Source: Mycolicibacterium sp. ND9-15 (GTDB lineage Bacteria; Actinomycetota; Actinomycetes; Mycobacteriales; Mycobacteriaceae). Taken from it: a stretch of DNA of 64,000 bases. Location of the stretch: the NCBI RefSeq assembly GCF_035918395.1, contig NZ_CP142362.1:2703501-2767500 (forward strand), written 5' to 3'. The notes under the pieces are model-generated. The model worked only from the letters and a program-made list of their open reading frames with translations. It ran no database searches and was not told the DNA's origin. Of this stretch, positions 39,285 to 47,924 are shown piece by piece. The translations under genes and the position numbers were made by a program. Each line of letters begins with the position of its first letter. Position 1 is the stretch's first letter.

Positions 39285-40603
39285 AGCCGTCCGGTGGCTT
39301 TCAGTGCCAGGTAGCGGTCGGCCAATGCGGGCGCCAGCTCCTCGGGTGCGGCGTCGACCACGTCGACCCCGCTGCGCCGCAGCCGCGATGCGATCGCACG
39401 GCGGTCGTTGCGTGACCGTTCGGCCGCCGCGGCGTCGTAGACCTGAGGGGCGTCGGCACGGCCGGCAGCGATCACTTCGACCCGGGGATCGGCGACGGCG
39501 GCGACCATTACCGCGTGTTTGGCGGTCAGCCGTGGGAGCACGGTCATCAGGCCCTCGTCGAGTGCCGATGGGTTGAGGTCGGTGAGCAACACGACCAGCG
39601 CATGCCTGCGGACGCGGTGCTGCACCGCGGTGACCATCGCGCGCGCGTCGGATTCGATCAGCGCCGGCTCGATCGGGGCCATCGCCGCAACCAGCTGCGC
39701 AAGCAGTTCGGTGCGCGACGCGTTGAACACCGCGGCGCGGGTGACCCGGTCGTGGGCGAGGAAGTCGACGTGGTCGCCGGCCCGGGCCGCCAGCGCCGCC
39801 AGCAGCAACGCGGCATCCATCGACCAGTCCAGCCGCGGCCATCCGGACGGGTCGTCGGAGGTGGGGTCCACCCCGACGCGGCCGGCAGACGTGCGGCCGG
39901 TGTCGAGCACGATGACCACCCGCTGATCACGCTCGGGTCGCCACGTCCTGACCACCACGTCGGCCCGCCGGGCAGAGGCGCGCCAGTCGATCGACCTGAC
40001 GTCGTCGCCGATGACGTACTCGCGCAGCGAGTCGAACTCGGTGCCCTGCCCGCGGATCAGAACAGGCGTATTGCCCTCGAGCTCACGCAGTTTGGCCAGC
40101 CGCGACGGAAGGTGCTTGCGCGACAGGAACGGCGGCAGGATGCGCACCCGCCACGGCACCCGGTGCGAGCTCTGCCGCCCGGCCAAACCGAGCGGTCCCG
40201 TCGCGCGCACCGTCACCAACGCGGAATCCTGGTCACCGCGGCGCACCGGCCGCAATGTCGTGCCGAGCCGGATTCGTTGACCGGTAGCCACATTCACCGG
40301 ATGAACGCGGGGATCGGCTCGCGCGCTCGGCGACCAGGCGTCGCGTACGGCCCCCCTGATGCGACGCCGGCCGGCATTTTCGACCAGCAGCGTGGCCTCG
40401 ACCTGCTGACCCAACCGCGCGGTGGTGTCTCCCGACCGGGTGAACCGCACATGACGGGTGTTGCCGGCCAGCATGGCGTCGAGCGCGACGAGCGCGATCA
40501 GTGCGGCCAGCAGCACGGTGAATGTCGCGGCCGGCCGGGGCGACACCGCGATCGGCAGGACGCAGATGAGTGCGACCAGCGCGGCGCGTCCGGTGAGGAC
40601 CAC
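39281..40603 (-). CDS. DUF58 domain protein (Rv3693-like)
   Basis: A 440-residue protein from GTG 40603, sharing one base with the moxR stop. Two membrane segments open it (GRAALVALICVLPIAVS and TFTVLLAALIALVALDAML). The DUF58 signature is REYVIGDDVRSIDWRASARR (about residue 200), followed by a von Willebrand-A-like region (RVVIVLDTGRTSAGR, LVVLLTDLNPSALDEGL). DUF58 proteins work with MoxR ATPases, probably as membrane-tethered partners for metal insertion or complex assembly. A much longer open frame through moxR exists but is antisense noise. Confidence 0.9.
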   Translation of the reverse strand: MVLTGRAALVALICVLPIAVSPRPAATFTVLLAALIALVALDAMLAGNTRHVRFTRSGDTTARLGQQVEATLLVENAGRRRIRGAVRDAWSPSARADPRVHPVNVATGQRIRLGTTLRPVRRGDQDSALVTVRATGPLGLAGRQSSHRVPWRVRILPPFLSRKHLPSRLAKLRELEGNTPVLIRGQGTEFDSLREYVIGDDVRSIDWRASARRADVVVRTWRPERDQRVVIVLDTGRTSAGRVGVDPTSDDPSGWPRLDWSMDAALLLAALAARAGDHVDFLAHDRVTRAAVFNASRTELLAQLVAAMAPIEPALIESDARAMVTAVQHRVRRHALVVLLTDLNPSALDEGLMTVLPRLTAKHAVMVAAVADPRVEVIAAGRADAPQVYDAAAAERSRNDRRAIASRLRRSGVDVVDAAPEELAPALADRYLALKATGRL

Positions 40604-41565
40604 TAGCGTGGCACCGGCACAGCTGCGAGGATGCCGTCGAGGACGCGGTCGGGGGTGGCGCCTTCCAGTTCGGCCTCCGGCCGAAGTTGAATGCGGTGGC
40701 GCAGGGTCGGGCGGGCCATCGCCTTGATGTCGTCGGGGGTGACGTAGTTGCGCCCCGACAACCACGCCCACGACCTGGCGGTCGCCAACAAGGCCGTCGC
40801 CCCGCGCGGCGACACACCCAGCTGCAAAGAGGGCGAATGCCTTGTCGCGGCCGCGATGTCGACGATGTAGCCGAACACCTCGTCGGCCACCAGCACCTGC
40901 TGCACAGCGGCACGTCCGGCGGCCAGCTCCGCCGCTCCGGCGACGGGCCGCACCGAGGACAAGTCCCTGGGGTCGAAGCCGTGCGCATGTCGCTGGAGAA
41001 TCGCGACTTCCTGTTCCCGCGCCGGCAGCGGCACGTTGAGCTTGAGCAGGAACCGGTCCAGCTGCGCCTCGGGCAGCTGATAGGTGCCCTCGTACTCGAT
41101 CGGGTTCTGCGTGGCGACGACGATGAACGGATCCGGCAGCGGGCGCGCCTCCCCTTCGACGCTGACCTGGCGTTCCTCCATGGCCTCCAGTAGCGCGGCC
41201 TGAGTCTTGGGTGGTGTCCGGTTGATCTCGTCGGCCAGCAACAGGTTCGTGAACACCGGTCCGGACCGGAACTCGAACTCGGCGGTGCGCGCGTCGTAGA
41301 CAAGGGAGCCGGTGACGTCGCCGGGCATCAGGTCGGGAGTGAACTGCAGACGCTTGAAGTCCAATTGCAGCGCCGAGGCCAGCGTGCGTACCAGCAGTGT
41401 CTTGGCGACCCCGGGGACTCCCTCGAGCAGGACGTGGCCGCGGCACAACAGCGCGATCACCAGTCCGCTGACGACCGCGTCCTGTCCGACAACCGCCTTG
41501 GCGATCTCGGCGCGCAGCGCCAGCAGTGCGGTTCGGGCCGAATCGCTTCCGGGGGGCTGACTCAC
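40603..41565 (-). CDS. moxR2: MoxR family AAA+ ATPase (moxR2)
   Basis: A 320-residue MoxR chaperone-like ATPase. Walker A GVPGVAKTLLVRTL (about residue 50), Walker B LLADEINRTPPKTQAALLEAM (about 112), sensor 1 VVATQNPIEYEGTYQLPEAQLDRF and a C-terminal lid (GVSPRGATALLATARSWAW) are all present. It starts with GTG overlapping the DUF4350 stop (GTGA) and ends sharing a base with DUF58, so it is central in a coupled operon. MoxR proteins help mature or activate a VWA/DUF58 partner. Confidence 0.94.
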   Translation of the reverse strand: MSQPPGSDSARTALLALRAEIAKAVVGQDAVVSGLVIALLCRGHVLLEGVPGVAKTLLVRTLASALQLDFKRLQFTPDLMPGDVTGSLVYDARTAEFEFRSGPVFTNLLLADEINRTPPKTQAALLEAMEERQVSVEGEARPLPDPFIVVATQNPIEYEGTYQLPEAQLDRFLLKLNVPLPAREQEVAILQRHAHGFDPRDLSSVRPVAGAAELAAGRAAVQQVLVADEVFGYIVDIAAATRHSPSLQLGVSPRGATALLATARSWAWLSGRNYVTPDDIKAMARPTLRHRIQLRPEAELEGATPDRVLDGILAAVPVPR

Positions 41566-42701
41566 GAGCGTGCAACCTGCCTTTCGATGTCGTCGAGTTC
41601 ACGGGCCAGGGTGACCAATTGGGTGTCGTCACCGGGTGGTGGACCAAATAGTATGTGCGCCAGGGCTTGTGGATGGAGCCCGCAGTGCGCAGAGACCGCC
41701 TGGACAACCGCGTCGGGGTCGGGGTCGATGTCGAGGCCGAGCCGGGGCTGCATGCGCTGCAGTGCGGCGGTGCGCAACGCGTCGGCCGCGCTGCCACGGG
41801 CCCGCCGCGAACGGTACAGGCGGCCGCGTCCTTCCACGGTTTCGGAGGCGCGTACCACGACCGGGAGCCGTTCGGCGACGAGTGGACCGATGCGGCGGCT
41901 CTTCCAGACCGCCAGCAACACCACCACCGCGACCAGCTGCCACAGGATCCAGCTCACGTGCTCCGGTGCGAGATCGAAAAGGGTTGCGCCACCGTCTGCT
42001 TCCCCTTCGGTGAATTGCGGTGCATACCAGATCATCCGTGGATTCGTACCTGCGAGGTTCATGGCGAGCGCGGCGTTGCCCTGTTTCAGCAATCCGCCAT
42101 TGGTCATGAAATCCGAATTGCCGACCACCGTGATCTCCCGCCCGCCGGCGGTGTACCGGACCAGAGCGCCGTCGTAGCAGCGTGTGACGGCGGTGTCGTC
42201 GTCCGATGCTACGTAGGCGTCGCTGATCCCGAACTGCACAGCGCCGGCGCGGGTGGCCTCGCGCAGCTCGCAGTCGGGCCGCTCGCCGCCACCGAACGTG
42301 GTGGCCCCGCCCAGCTCGATCTGCGGCGCCAGCTTCTGGCGGGTGCGTGAGATCGGTTGCACCAGAAGACGGTTTCCTGGCAAGGCGGCCAACCGGTCGA
42401 GTATGTCGTCATCGACGAGGTGATAGGTCTGCACCACCACCAGCAGGGTGTCGGGCCGGGCGGCCGCCTCCACCGCGGCCACGTCGGGTGCCTCGACGGC
42501 ATCGACGCCGTGCTCGCGCAGCAGCGTCATCAGGGCCCGCGTCCCGTCCGGGCCGGTGGAGTTCGGATCCATTCGGCCCCCTGGTCGGGGTGCGGTCAGG
42601 TAGGCGCTCAAGCTCGCGAACGCGACGATGACGGCCAGCGCCAGCAGTACCCAACGCGTAGCGCGCCATCGTTGGCGGACCGTCGGTTCCACGGCGGTCA
42701 T
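41562..42701 (-). CDS. DUF4350 membrane protein (Rv3691-like)
   Basis: 379 residues from ATG 42701 (MTAVEPTVRQRWRATRW), which overlaps the DUF4129 stop by ATGA; an upstream in-frame start is less likely. One membrane helix near the start (VLLALAVIVAFASLSAYLTA), an exported DUF4350 domain (GTRALMTLLREHGVDAVEAP, TLLVVVQTYHLVDDD) and a second membrane segment late (WILWQLVAVVVLLAVW), then a cytoplasmic tail. DUF4350 resembles a GldG/ABC-type substrate-binding fold. Role is unknown; it belongs to the DUF4129-DUF4350-MoxR-DUF58 unit. Confidence 0.88.
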   Translation of the reverse strand: MTAVEPTVRQRWRATRWVLLALAVIVAFASLSAYLTAPRPGGRMDPNSTGPDGTRALMTLLREHGVDAVEAPDVAAVEAAARPDTLLVVVQTYHLVDDDILDRLAALPGNRLLVQPISRTRQKLAPQIELGGATTFGGGERPDCELREATRAGAVQFGISDAYVASDDDTAVTRCYDGALVRYTAGGREITVVGNSDFMTNGGLLKQGNAALAMNLAGTNPRMIWYAPQFTEGEADGGATLFDLAPEHVSWILWQLVAVVVLLAVWKSRRIGPLVAERLPVVVRASETVEGRGRLYRSRRARGSAADALRTAALQRMQPRLGLDIDPDPDAVVQAVSAHCGLHPQALAHILFGPPPGDDTQLVTLARELDDIERQVARS

Positions 42702-43351
42702 CGGATTTCGGCCCAACCGTCGGATGCGGCGGGCGCGGCGGTCGTGGAGGTTGCCACCGGGGACCGCGACCCCACGTGGTCGTCGAGGTCGGCGATCAGC
42801 CGGTAGGCAGCCTCGCTGCCGGGTCGTTCGCCGTAGGTGACGTCATTGAAAGCGGTTGCTGCAGCGTACAGTTCGTCCACGAGGTGCGGAAACTCTCGGC
42901 CGCCGTCACGTGCGAGTTCGGTGGCGGTGCGGCCCGGTACCGGAACGAGGGCTCCGGTCTCCTCCAACTGGCGTGCAACGGCCCGCAACCGGTGCCGGAT
43001 CGCTGCGGCCCAGTCCGCGGCGGCGGCGCATTGTTCGGCGGCGGCCCGATGCTGTGCCGCGGTCAGCTCATGGTCGCCGAACAACGTCTGCCCACGGCTA
43101 CGAGCTGTTCGCATGGTCCGTCGCGCAATCCGGATCGCCACGACCACCGCGATCACCAACAGGATCAGCAGCACCGTGACCGTCACCCAGCCGCCGGGCA
43201 CCGAGGCGCCCTTTACCGACAGGCGGTACAGCAAATCCTCGATCCAGCTGATGACCTGCTCGGACAGGGAGCCCTTGGGATATATCGGCTTTGCGAGTTC
43301 GCGCTGAGCAGCCGCGTGCGCGGCATCGCTGTCGATGTCTATCGTCGGCAC
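42698..43351 (-). CDS. DUF4129 membrane protein (Rv3690-like)
   Basis: A 217-residue protein with one membrane helix (GGWVTVTVLLILLVIAVVVAI, about residues 55-75) and a C-terminal DUF4129 domain (TELARDGGREFPHLVDELYAAATAFNDVTYGERP). In other bacteria the DUF4129 domain ends transglutaminase-like proteins; here it is alone. Start GTG 43351 is one base from the stop of the upstream membrane-protein gene, so it is in the same transcript. Confidence 0.85.
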   Translation of the reverse strand: MPTIDIDSDAAHAAAQRELAKPIYPKGSLSEQVISWIEDLLYRLSVKGASVPGGWVTVTVLLILLVIAVVVAIRIARRTMRTARSRGQTLFGDHELTAAQHRAAAEQCAAAADWAAAIRHRLRAVARQLEETGALVPVPGRTATELARDGGREFPHLVDELYAAATAFNDVTYGERPGSEAAYRLIADLDDHVGSRSPVATSTTAAPAASDGWAEIR

Positions 43352-43352
43352 G

Positions 43353-44507
43353 TCAGTTCTGGCGGATCAGCCACAGATGGTCGGTGGAGTCCGAGGGTGC
43401 GGCCGGTCCGTACCCGGCACCGGTCTGCAACACGAGGTCGAAGGCCTCTCGGCGGATGCGGCCATCGGTGTATTGCAGCGCCACCACGCCCGCGCTGAAG
43501 GGTGCGGTGATGATCTGGCCGATTGCACCCCCGACTGTCAACAGGATCAGGGCGAGCAGCGCGGCAGCCGTCGTCGCGGCCGACATCAGCACGATCTGCC
43601 CGGCGAGGCTGAACGGGAATGCCACCGCGCCCGCGACGAGTTGAGCGACGATCACCGCGAGCAGCCGGATACCCAACACCCGCCAGAAGTCCCGTTTGAC
43701 CAACGTGAACGACCGCTGGACGGCGGCGACGATGTCGAGGCGCTCGAGCACGATGATGACGGGGGAGAAGGTCAGCATCGTACCCAGGTACACCAGCGCC
43801 GCAAACAACATCAGCGCCAACGGAATACCGATGACCACCGCTGCGGCGCCGCCCGCCGCGTACGCGATCCAGGCGACGACGCCGACGCCCAAAGCGATCA
43901 ACAGCAGCGCGCCGAGCACCTCGAGGATGGTGAAGCCGATCAGCGCCCACAGCCGACCGCGAAGTCGTTGCCACGCTTCGCCGATGGTGATCCCGGAGCC
44001 GAAGACTGCCCTGCCGACGACCACGGTGAGCATCCCGCTCAGCAAGATCGACGCCAGCCCGCTCGCGACCGATCCGGCGAGGCTCGACATCATCGAACCG
44101 AGCAGCACGCCCGTCGACACCTCCTCTTCACCACTGAGCGAGGGGACCAGTTGCCCGCCGATGGCGAGAGGGCCGAGGGACAGGATCAGCGCGAGGAGTT
44201 GCGTGGCGACCACGACGATGGTGGTCAGGCCGAGCGTGGCTTTCGGATTCGCCCGGACGTAGCCGACCGCACCGTTGAAGATGTCGGACAGGCTCAGTGG
44301 GCGCAGCGGGATCACGCCTGGCTTGAGTGCGGGCGGGAGGTAACCCGGCGGCGTCCAGTAGCCCGGTGGCGCGTAGCCGGGCGGTGGCGAGTGCCCGGGC
44401 GGCGGGCCGTGCCCCGGTGGGGCATAACCGGGCGGCGGGTAACCCGGTGGTGGGTAGCCCGGCGGCGGCAGACCTGCGGGACCGGACCCGCCGGCGTCGG
44501 TGCTCAT
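43353..44507 (-). CDS. Multi-pass membrane protein with N-terminal PPGY repeats (Rv3689-like)
   Basis: 384 residues from ATG 44507 (MSTDAGGSGPAG). The first 65 residues are repeats of PPGY/PPGH (for example GYPPPGYAPPGHG), a flexible cytoplasmic tail. About six long hydrophobic segments follow, with the block NPKATLGLTTIVVVATQLLALIL and APFSAGVVALQYTDGRIRREAFD, matching a glycerophosphodiester phosphodiesterase membrane-domain-like family without the enzyme. It heads the five-gene unit toward DUF58. Function unknown. Confidence 0.83.
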   Translation of the reverse strand: MSTDAGGSGPAGLPPPGYPPPGYPPPGYAPPGHGPPPGHSPPPGYAPPGYWTPPGYLPPALKPGVIPLRPLSLSDIFNGAVGYVRANPKATLGLTTIVVVATQLLALILSLGPLAIGGQLVPSLSGEEEVSTGVLLGSMMSSLAGSVASGLASILLSGMLTVVVGRAVFGSGITIGEAWQRLRGRLWALIGFTILEVLGALLLIALGVGVVAWIAYAAGGAAAVVIGIPLALMLFAALVYLGTMLTFSPVIIVLERLDIVAAVQRSFTLVKRDFWRVLGIRLLAVIVAQLVAGAVAFPFSLAGQIVLMSAATTAAALLALILLTVGGAIGQIITAPFSAGVVALQYTDGRIRREAFDLVLQTGAGYGPAAPSDSTDHLWLIRQN

Positions 44508-44589
44508 GGCCACCATCCTGTCGAGGACGGCGTGAATTGACAACGTCGTCGGGCGGTCGTGGCGATCGCGCGCGGCGTACGTTTGGCTC

Positions 44590-45054
44590 ATGGCGGAACT
44601 CAAGGAGCGGTTGCGGGCCGACCTCACTGCTGCGATGAAGTCGCAGGACAAGTTGCGCACCGCGACCCTGCGCATGCTGCTGGCCGCGATCACCACCGAG
44701 GAGGTCTCGGGCAAGCAGTCGCGCGAACTCACCGACGGCGAGGTGCTCAAGGTCCTGGCCAGGGAGTCCAAGAAACGCGGTGAGGCCGCCGAGATCTACA
44801 CCCAGAACGGGCGCGGTGAGCTGGCCGCCAACGAGCACGCCGAAGCACGCGTCATCGACGAGTACCTGCCGACGCCGCTGACCGAAGCCGAACTGGCCGA
44901 TGTGGCCGACACCGCGATCGCACAGGTGGCCGAGGAGATCGGCGAGCGACCAGGTGCCAAGCAGATGGGGCTGGTGATGAAGGCCGCGACCGCAATCGCC
45001 GCCGGTAAGGCCGACGGCACCCGGCTTTCGGCGGCGGTGAAGGCCAGGCTGTAG
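44590..45054 (+). CDS. GatB/YqeY domain protein
   Basis: A 154-residue YqeY-type protein (Rv3688c by synteny). LKERLRADLTAAMKSQDKLR, TLRMLLAAITTEEV, YTQNGRGELAANEHAEARVIDEYLP and GERPGAKQMGLVMKAATA are the family blocks, resembling the tRNA-binding tail of GatB. A role near tRNA-dependent amidation is often assumed but unproven. Single gene with ATG start, divergent from the membrane protein. Confidence 0.92.
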   Translation: MAELKERLRADLTAAMKSQDKLRTATLRMLLAAITTEEVSGKQSRELTDGEVLKVLARESKKRGEAAEIYTQNGRGELAANEHAEARVIDEYLPTPLTEAELADVADTAIAQVAEEIGERPGAKQMGLVMKAATAIAAGKADGTRLSAAVKARL

Positions 45055-45067
45055 CCGGGCGGCAATC

Positions 45068-45093
45068 GTTTTCACGGGTCAGACCCCGGGTAC
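45068..45093 (+). promoter_or_regulatory. SigF-type promoter of the LLM oxidoreductase gene
   Basis: GTTT (45068-45071), 16 bases, GGGTAC (45088-45093). The start point would fall close to the ATG at 45103, giving a very short or no leader. Confidence 0.55.
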
Positions 45094-45102
45094 CCCCGAC
45101 CC

Positions 45103-46089
45103 ATGACTCGGTTCGGCTACACCCTGATGACAGAGCAGAGCGGGCCAAAAGAGCTTGTCCACTATGCGGTTTCGGCGGAGCACGTGGGTTTCGACTTCGA
45201 GGTGTCCTCCGACCACTACTTCCCGTGGCTGGCCGCGCAGGGACATGCGCCCTATGCGTGGTCGGTGTTGGGCGCCGTCGCACACGCCACTGAGCGTGTC
45301 GAGTTGTTCACCTACGTCACCTGCCCGACCATGCGCTACCACCCGGCGATCGTCGCGCAGAAGGCCGCCACGTTGCAGATCCTCGCCGACGGCCGCTTCA
45401 CCCTCGGTCTGGGCAGCGGAGAGAACCTCAACGAGCACGTGGTCGGCATGCGCTGGCCGACGGTCGCGCGGCGCCAGGACATGCTGCGCGAAGCGATCCA
45501 GGTCATCCGCGAGCTGTTCACCGGCGAACTCGTCGACTGGAAGGGTGAGTACTTCGAGGTCGACTCGGCCCGGCTGTGGGACCTTCCGGAGACGCCGGTC
45601 GCCATCGCCACCGCGGTGTCCGGCGAGCGCTCGGTCGAGACCTTCGCCCCGCTCTCCGATCACCTGATCGCGACCGAACCCAAGAAGGAACTCGTCGATG
45701 CGTGGCACGACGCCAGGCGCGCGACCGGCCTGCCGGGAGAGGTGCGCGTCGTCGGTCAGATTCCGATCTGCTGGGACACCGACAAAGACGCCGCTGTGCG
45801 CCGCGCTCACGACCAGTTCCGGTGGTTCGGCGGCGGCTGGGCGGTCAACTCCGATCTGCCGACTACGGCCGGCTTCGACGGTGCGACGCAGTATGTGCGC
45901 CCCGAGGACGTCGCGGACTCCATCCCGTGCGGACCGGACCTCGATGCGATCGTCGAGGCGGTCAGCAAGTACTGGGAAGCCGGGTTCACCGATATCGCGC
46001 TGGTCCAGATCGGCGACGAGGGTCAGGAGCAGTTTCTGAAGGAAGCGGCAGCGCCGCTGTTGGAAAAGCTGCGCGCCGCATCGGGCTGA
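45103..46089 (+). CDS. LLM-class F420-dependent oxidoreductase (G6PDH-like family)
   Basis: A 328-residue TIM-barrel flavin/F420 enzyme. FGYTLMTEQSGPKELVHYAV, DFEVSSDHYFPWLAAQGHAPYAWSVLGA and FTLGLGSGENLNEHVVG match the F420-dependent glucose-6-phosphate dehydrogenase-like group; the DHYFPW active-site block is intact. Substrate may differ from glucose-6-phosphate. A SigF-type promoter lies in front and Mn catalase follows, so a role in supplying reduced F420 during stress is plausible but inferred. Confidence 0.88.
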   Translation: MTRFGYTLMTEQSGPKELVHYAVSAEHVGFDFEVSSDHYFPWLAAQGHAPYAWSVLGAVAHATERVELFTYVTCPTMRYHPAIVAQKAATLQILADGRFTLGLGSGENLNEHVVGMRWPTVARRQDMLREAIQVIRELFTGELVDWKGEYFEVDSARLWDLPETPVAIATAVSGERSVETFAPLSDHLIATEPKKELVDAWHDARRATGLPGEVRVVGQIPICWDTDKDAAVRRAHDQFRWFGGGWAVNSDLPTTAGFDGATQYVRPEDVADSIPCGPDLDAIVEAVSKYWEAGFTDIALVQIGDEGQEQFLKEAAAPLLEKLRAASG

Positions 46090-46095
46090 TTCACC

Positions 46096-46120
46096 GTTTG
46101 ACGGCCGCCCTCCCGGGTAT
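46096..46120 (+). promoter_or_regulatory. SigF-type promoter of the Mn catalase gene
   Basis: GTTT (46096-46099), 15 bases, GGGTAT (46115-46120): a complete match to the SigF consensus, 39 bases before the ATG. An AGGCC/GGGAGG ribosome site lies between. Confidence 0.7.
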
Positions 46121-46159
46121 TCCGCGCCGACCTGCCAATCACACAGCCCGGGAGGCCTG

Positions 46160-47053
46160 ATGTTCACACACGACAAAGATCTTCAATTCGAGGTGCGCGT
46201 CGAGAAGCCGGACCCACGTTTCGCAACCCTGCTGCAGGAGCAGTTCGGCGGCGCCAACGGCGAACTCAAGGCCGCCATGCAGTACTTCACGCAGGCATTC
46301 GTGCTGCGCCAGAAGAACCCGAAGATGTATGACCTGTTCATGGACATCGCCACCGAGGAGTTCAGCCACCTCGAGATGGTCGGCTCACTGATCACCATGC
46401 TGCTCGACGGTCTCAACGACGACCTGAAGATGGCCAACGAACGCTGCGACTGGATGCCTGCGGTGGCCACCCGTGACGGTCGCGACGAGATCATCCACAG
46501 CGTCGCGGTCAACCCGTTGTACTTCACGCTCTCGGGCGGTGGACCCGATGTCAAGGACTCCGCCGGCGTTCCGTGGCAGGGCACGTTCGTCAATGCCAAC
46601 GGCGATCCGACCGTCGACCTGCGAAGCAATTTGGCCGCGGAGTCACGGGCCAAAATCGTCTACGAGTATCTCAAGCAATTCACCGACGATCCAGGTGTGC
46701 AGGACACCTTGACGTTCCTGATGACCAGGGAAGTGGCGCATTTCCAGCAGTTCACCGCGGCGCTCAACGAACTGCCGGTGAACTTCCCGCCCGGCCAGCT
46801 ACCCGGCGACGATCGCTTCCAGAACGTGGCGTTCAACATGTCCAACGGGCAGGGCTCGGCGCGCGGCCCGTGGAATGAGGGTCAGGGTCCGTGGCCCGAG
46901 GGCATGGAATGGGAGTACGTCGAAAAGCCCAACCAACAGTGGCTCGGTACCAAGAAGCGGGAGAACAAGGGCGCCGAGCGCTGCCCGAACGGTCAGCCCG
47001 CCGTGCAGGGCGAAAAGCCGTTCACCCACGAACAGCACACGGCGACAAGTTAG
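46160..47053 (+). CDS. Manganese catalase family protein
   Basis: A 297-residue di-manganese catalase. The metal ligands of the ferritin-like core are visible: E in ANGELKAAMQYF (about residue 36), EEFSHLEMVG (E and H, about 70), E in LAAESRAKIVYEYL (about 160) and TREVAHFQQF (E and H, about 195). The C-terminal tail (PWPEGMEWEYVEKPNQQWLG) is family-typical. It uses no heme and so complements KatA when iron is short. The related M. smegmatis gene is, from memory, part of the SigF regulon; the promoter seen here agrees. Confidence 0.93.
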   Translation: MFTHDKDLQFEVRVEKPDPRFATLLQEQFGGANGELKAAMQYFTQAFVLRQKNPKMYDLFMDIATEEFSHLEMVGSLITMLLDGLNDDLKMANERCDWMPAVATRDGRDEIIHSVAVNPLYFTLSGGGPDVKDSAGVPWQGTFVNANGDPTVDLRSNLAAESRAKIVYEYLKQFTDDPGVQDTLTFLMTREVAHFQQFTAALNELPVNFPPGQLPGDDRFQNVAFNMSNGQGSARGPWNEGQGPWPEGMEWEYVEKPNQQWLGTKKRENKGAERCPNGQPAVQGEKPFTHEQHTATS

Positions 47054-47068
47054 TCGCCGCGCAGGCGG

Positions 47069-47647
47069 TCAGTGCTGCTGCGGATCCGGCGGGTTGTCGG
47101 CTTCGCGGCCACTGGCTGCATCGCGCAAGTGGTCCATCACCGCGGCGCCGAGGCCCATCGTCTTCTGCACGACCGAGCTGCCCGGGGTGCCCGGATGCGG
47201 CCGGGTCGGGGCGATCTTCTTGGCGGCCTCGAGCTTCTCACCGATCTTCTCGCGCTCCTCGCGATCGACCGCCGCCTCGAACGCCGGCCATACCACGTCC
47301 TGTTCGTAAAGGATGTGCTCACGGCCGACCTTGACGAATTCGGCGAGTGCATCGTGGTATTCGGGGTCGCCGGGTTCCTTGTCCTCGAGGATCTGAAGCA
47401 GTTGTTTGCCGGTCTGCTCCTGAGCGATGGCTTCGTCGACGAGGCCGTCGCCGATCGCATCGTGCACCGCGGGCCAGAAGACCTGCTCCTCGATCGCCTC
47501 ATGCTGAGACTCCGCGATGATCAAGTTGGTTACCATGGTGCGCAGGCCGCTCATCTCGGCGCCGGTGCCAGACGGCGCGCCGTCGAGAACTTCGAGCACG
47601 CCGAGCACGCTCTTGTGGTCTTCACGCAGAAACGTCAACGCGTCCAT
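47069..47647 (-). CDS. Hemerythrin HHE-domain protein
   Basis: A 192-residue HHE protein with a di-iron four-helix bundle: H in LREDHKSVLGVL, H and E in AESQHEAIEEQVFWP, H in DPEYHDALAEF, and H and E in GREHILYEQDVVWPAF. The last 50 residues form a flexible tail (TRPHPGTPGSSVVQ, ADNPPDPQQH). In M. smegmatis a similar protein next to Mn catalase is SigF-controlled and affects peroxide sensitivity. It lies convergent with the Mn catalase gene here and has its own SigF-type promoter. Confidence 0.92.
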   Translation of the reverse strand: MDALTFLREDHKSVLGVLEVLDGAPSGTGAEMSGLRTMVTNLIIAESQHEAIEEQVFWPAVHDAIGDGLVDEAIAQEQTGKQLLQILEDKEPGDPEYHDALAEFVKVGREHILYEQDVVWPAFEAAVDREEREKIGEKLEAAKKIAPTRPHPGTPGSSVVQKTMGLGAAVMDHLRDAASGREADNPPDPQQH

Positions 47648-47694
47648 ATTTTCCGAACCTTTCGGGCTGTCGGGGGTCGGACAATCCGCGGCGC

Positions 47695-47719
47695 ATACCC
47701 CTGTGCCCGCGGTTGAAAC
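47695..47719 (-). promoter_or_regulatory. SigF-type promoter of the hemerythrin gene
   Basis: On the reverse strand GTTT (47716-47719), 15 bases, GGGTAT (47695-47700), a complete consensus match about 48 bases before the start. Its -35 overlaps that of the divergent promoter at 47711-47736. Confidence 0.7.
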
Positions 47720-47736
47720 GCTGGATCGACGGGTAG
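47711..47736 (+). promoter_or_regulatory. SigF-type promoter of a small acidic-protein gene
   Basis: GGTT (47711-47714), 16 bases, GGGTAG (47731-47736), 26 bases before the small ORF. One -35 position deviates from GTTT. Confidence 0.5.
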
Positions 47737-47761
47737 CTCACCGAGAGACGAAAGGACCGAT

Positions 47762-47923
47762 ATGCCTACCGGTAAAGGGATCTACGACGACGACGACGCC
47801 GACGAGCGGGACAAGCGCAAGGCACAACGCACGGGACCGAAGGACGAGGGCCGCGAGGGCGGCATGGCGACCCGAGAGAACGCCCCCGACGTCGCCGAGA
47901 CCGGCGGCGAGCCTACCGCCTGA
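47762..47923 (+). CDS. Small charged protein (53 residues)
   Basis: From ATG 47762, after GAGAGACGAAAGGAC, the frame encodes a highly charged 53-residue protein: MPTGKGIYDDDDADERDKRK, then RTGPKDEGREGG and APDVAETGGEPTA. It has no hydrophobic segment and is probably disordered. Its stop is one base from the convergent hypothetical-protein stop. The SigF-type promoter supports expression under stress. No function is assigned. Confidence 0.6.
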   Translation: MPTGKGIYDDDDADERDKRKAQRTGPKDEGREGGMATRENAPDVAETGGEPTA

Positions 47924-47924
47924 A

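Noticed and set aside
40604..41797. N-terminal extension of the DUF58 frame through moxR
   Set aside because: The DUF58 membrane helix and domain begin at GTG 40603; the upstream part is a shadow of moxR in another frame.
44316..44500. PPGY coding repeats as a mobile DNA repeat
   Set aside because: The repetition is at the protein level with varied codons, common in mycobacterial membrane-protein tails, and not a uniform DNA unit.
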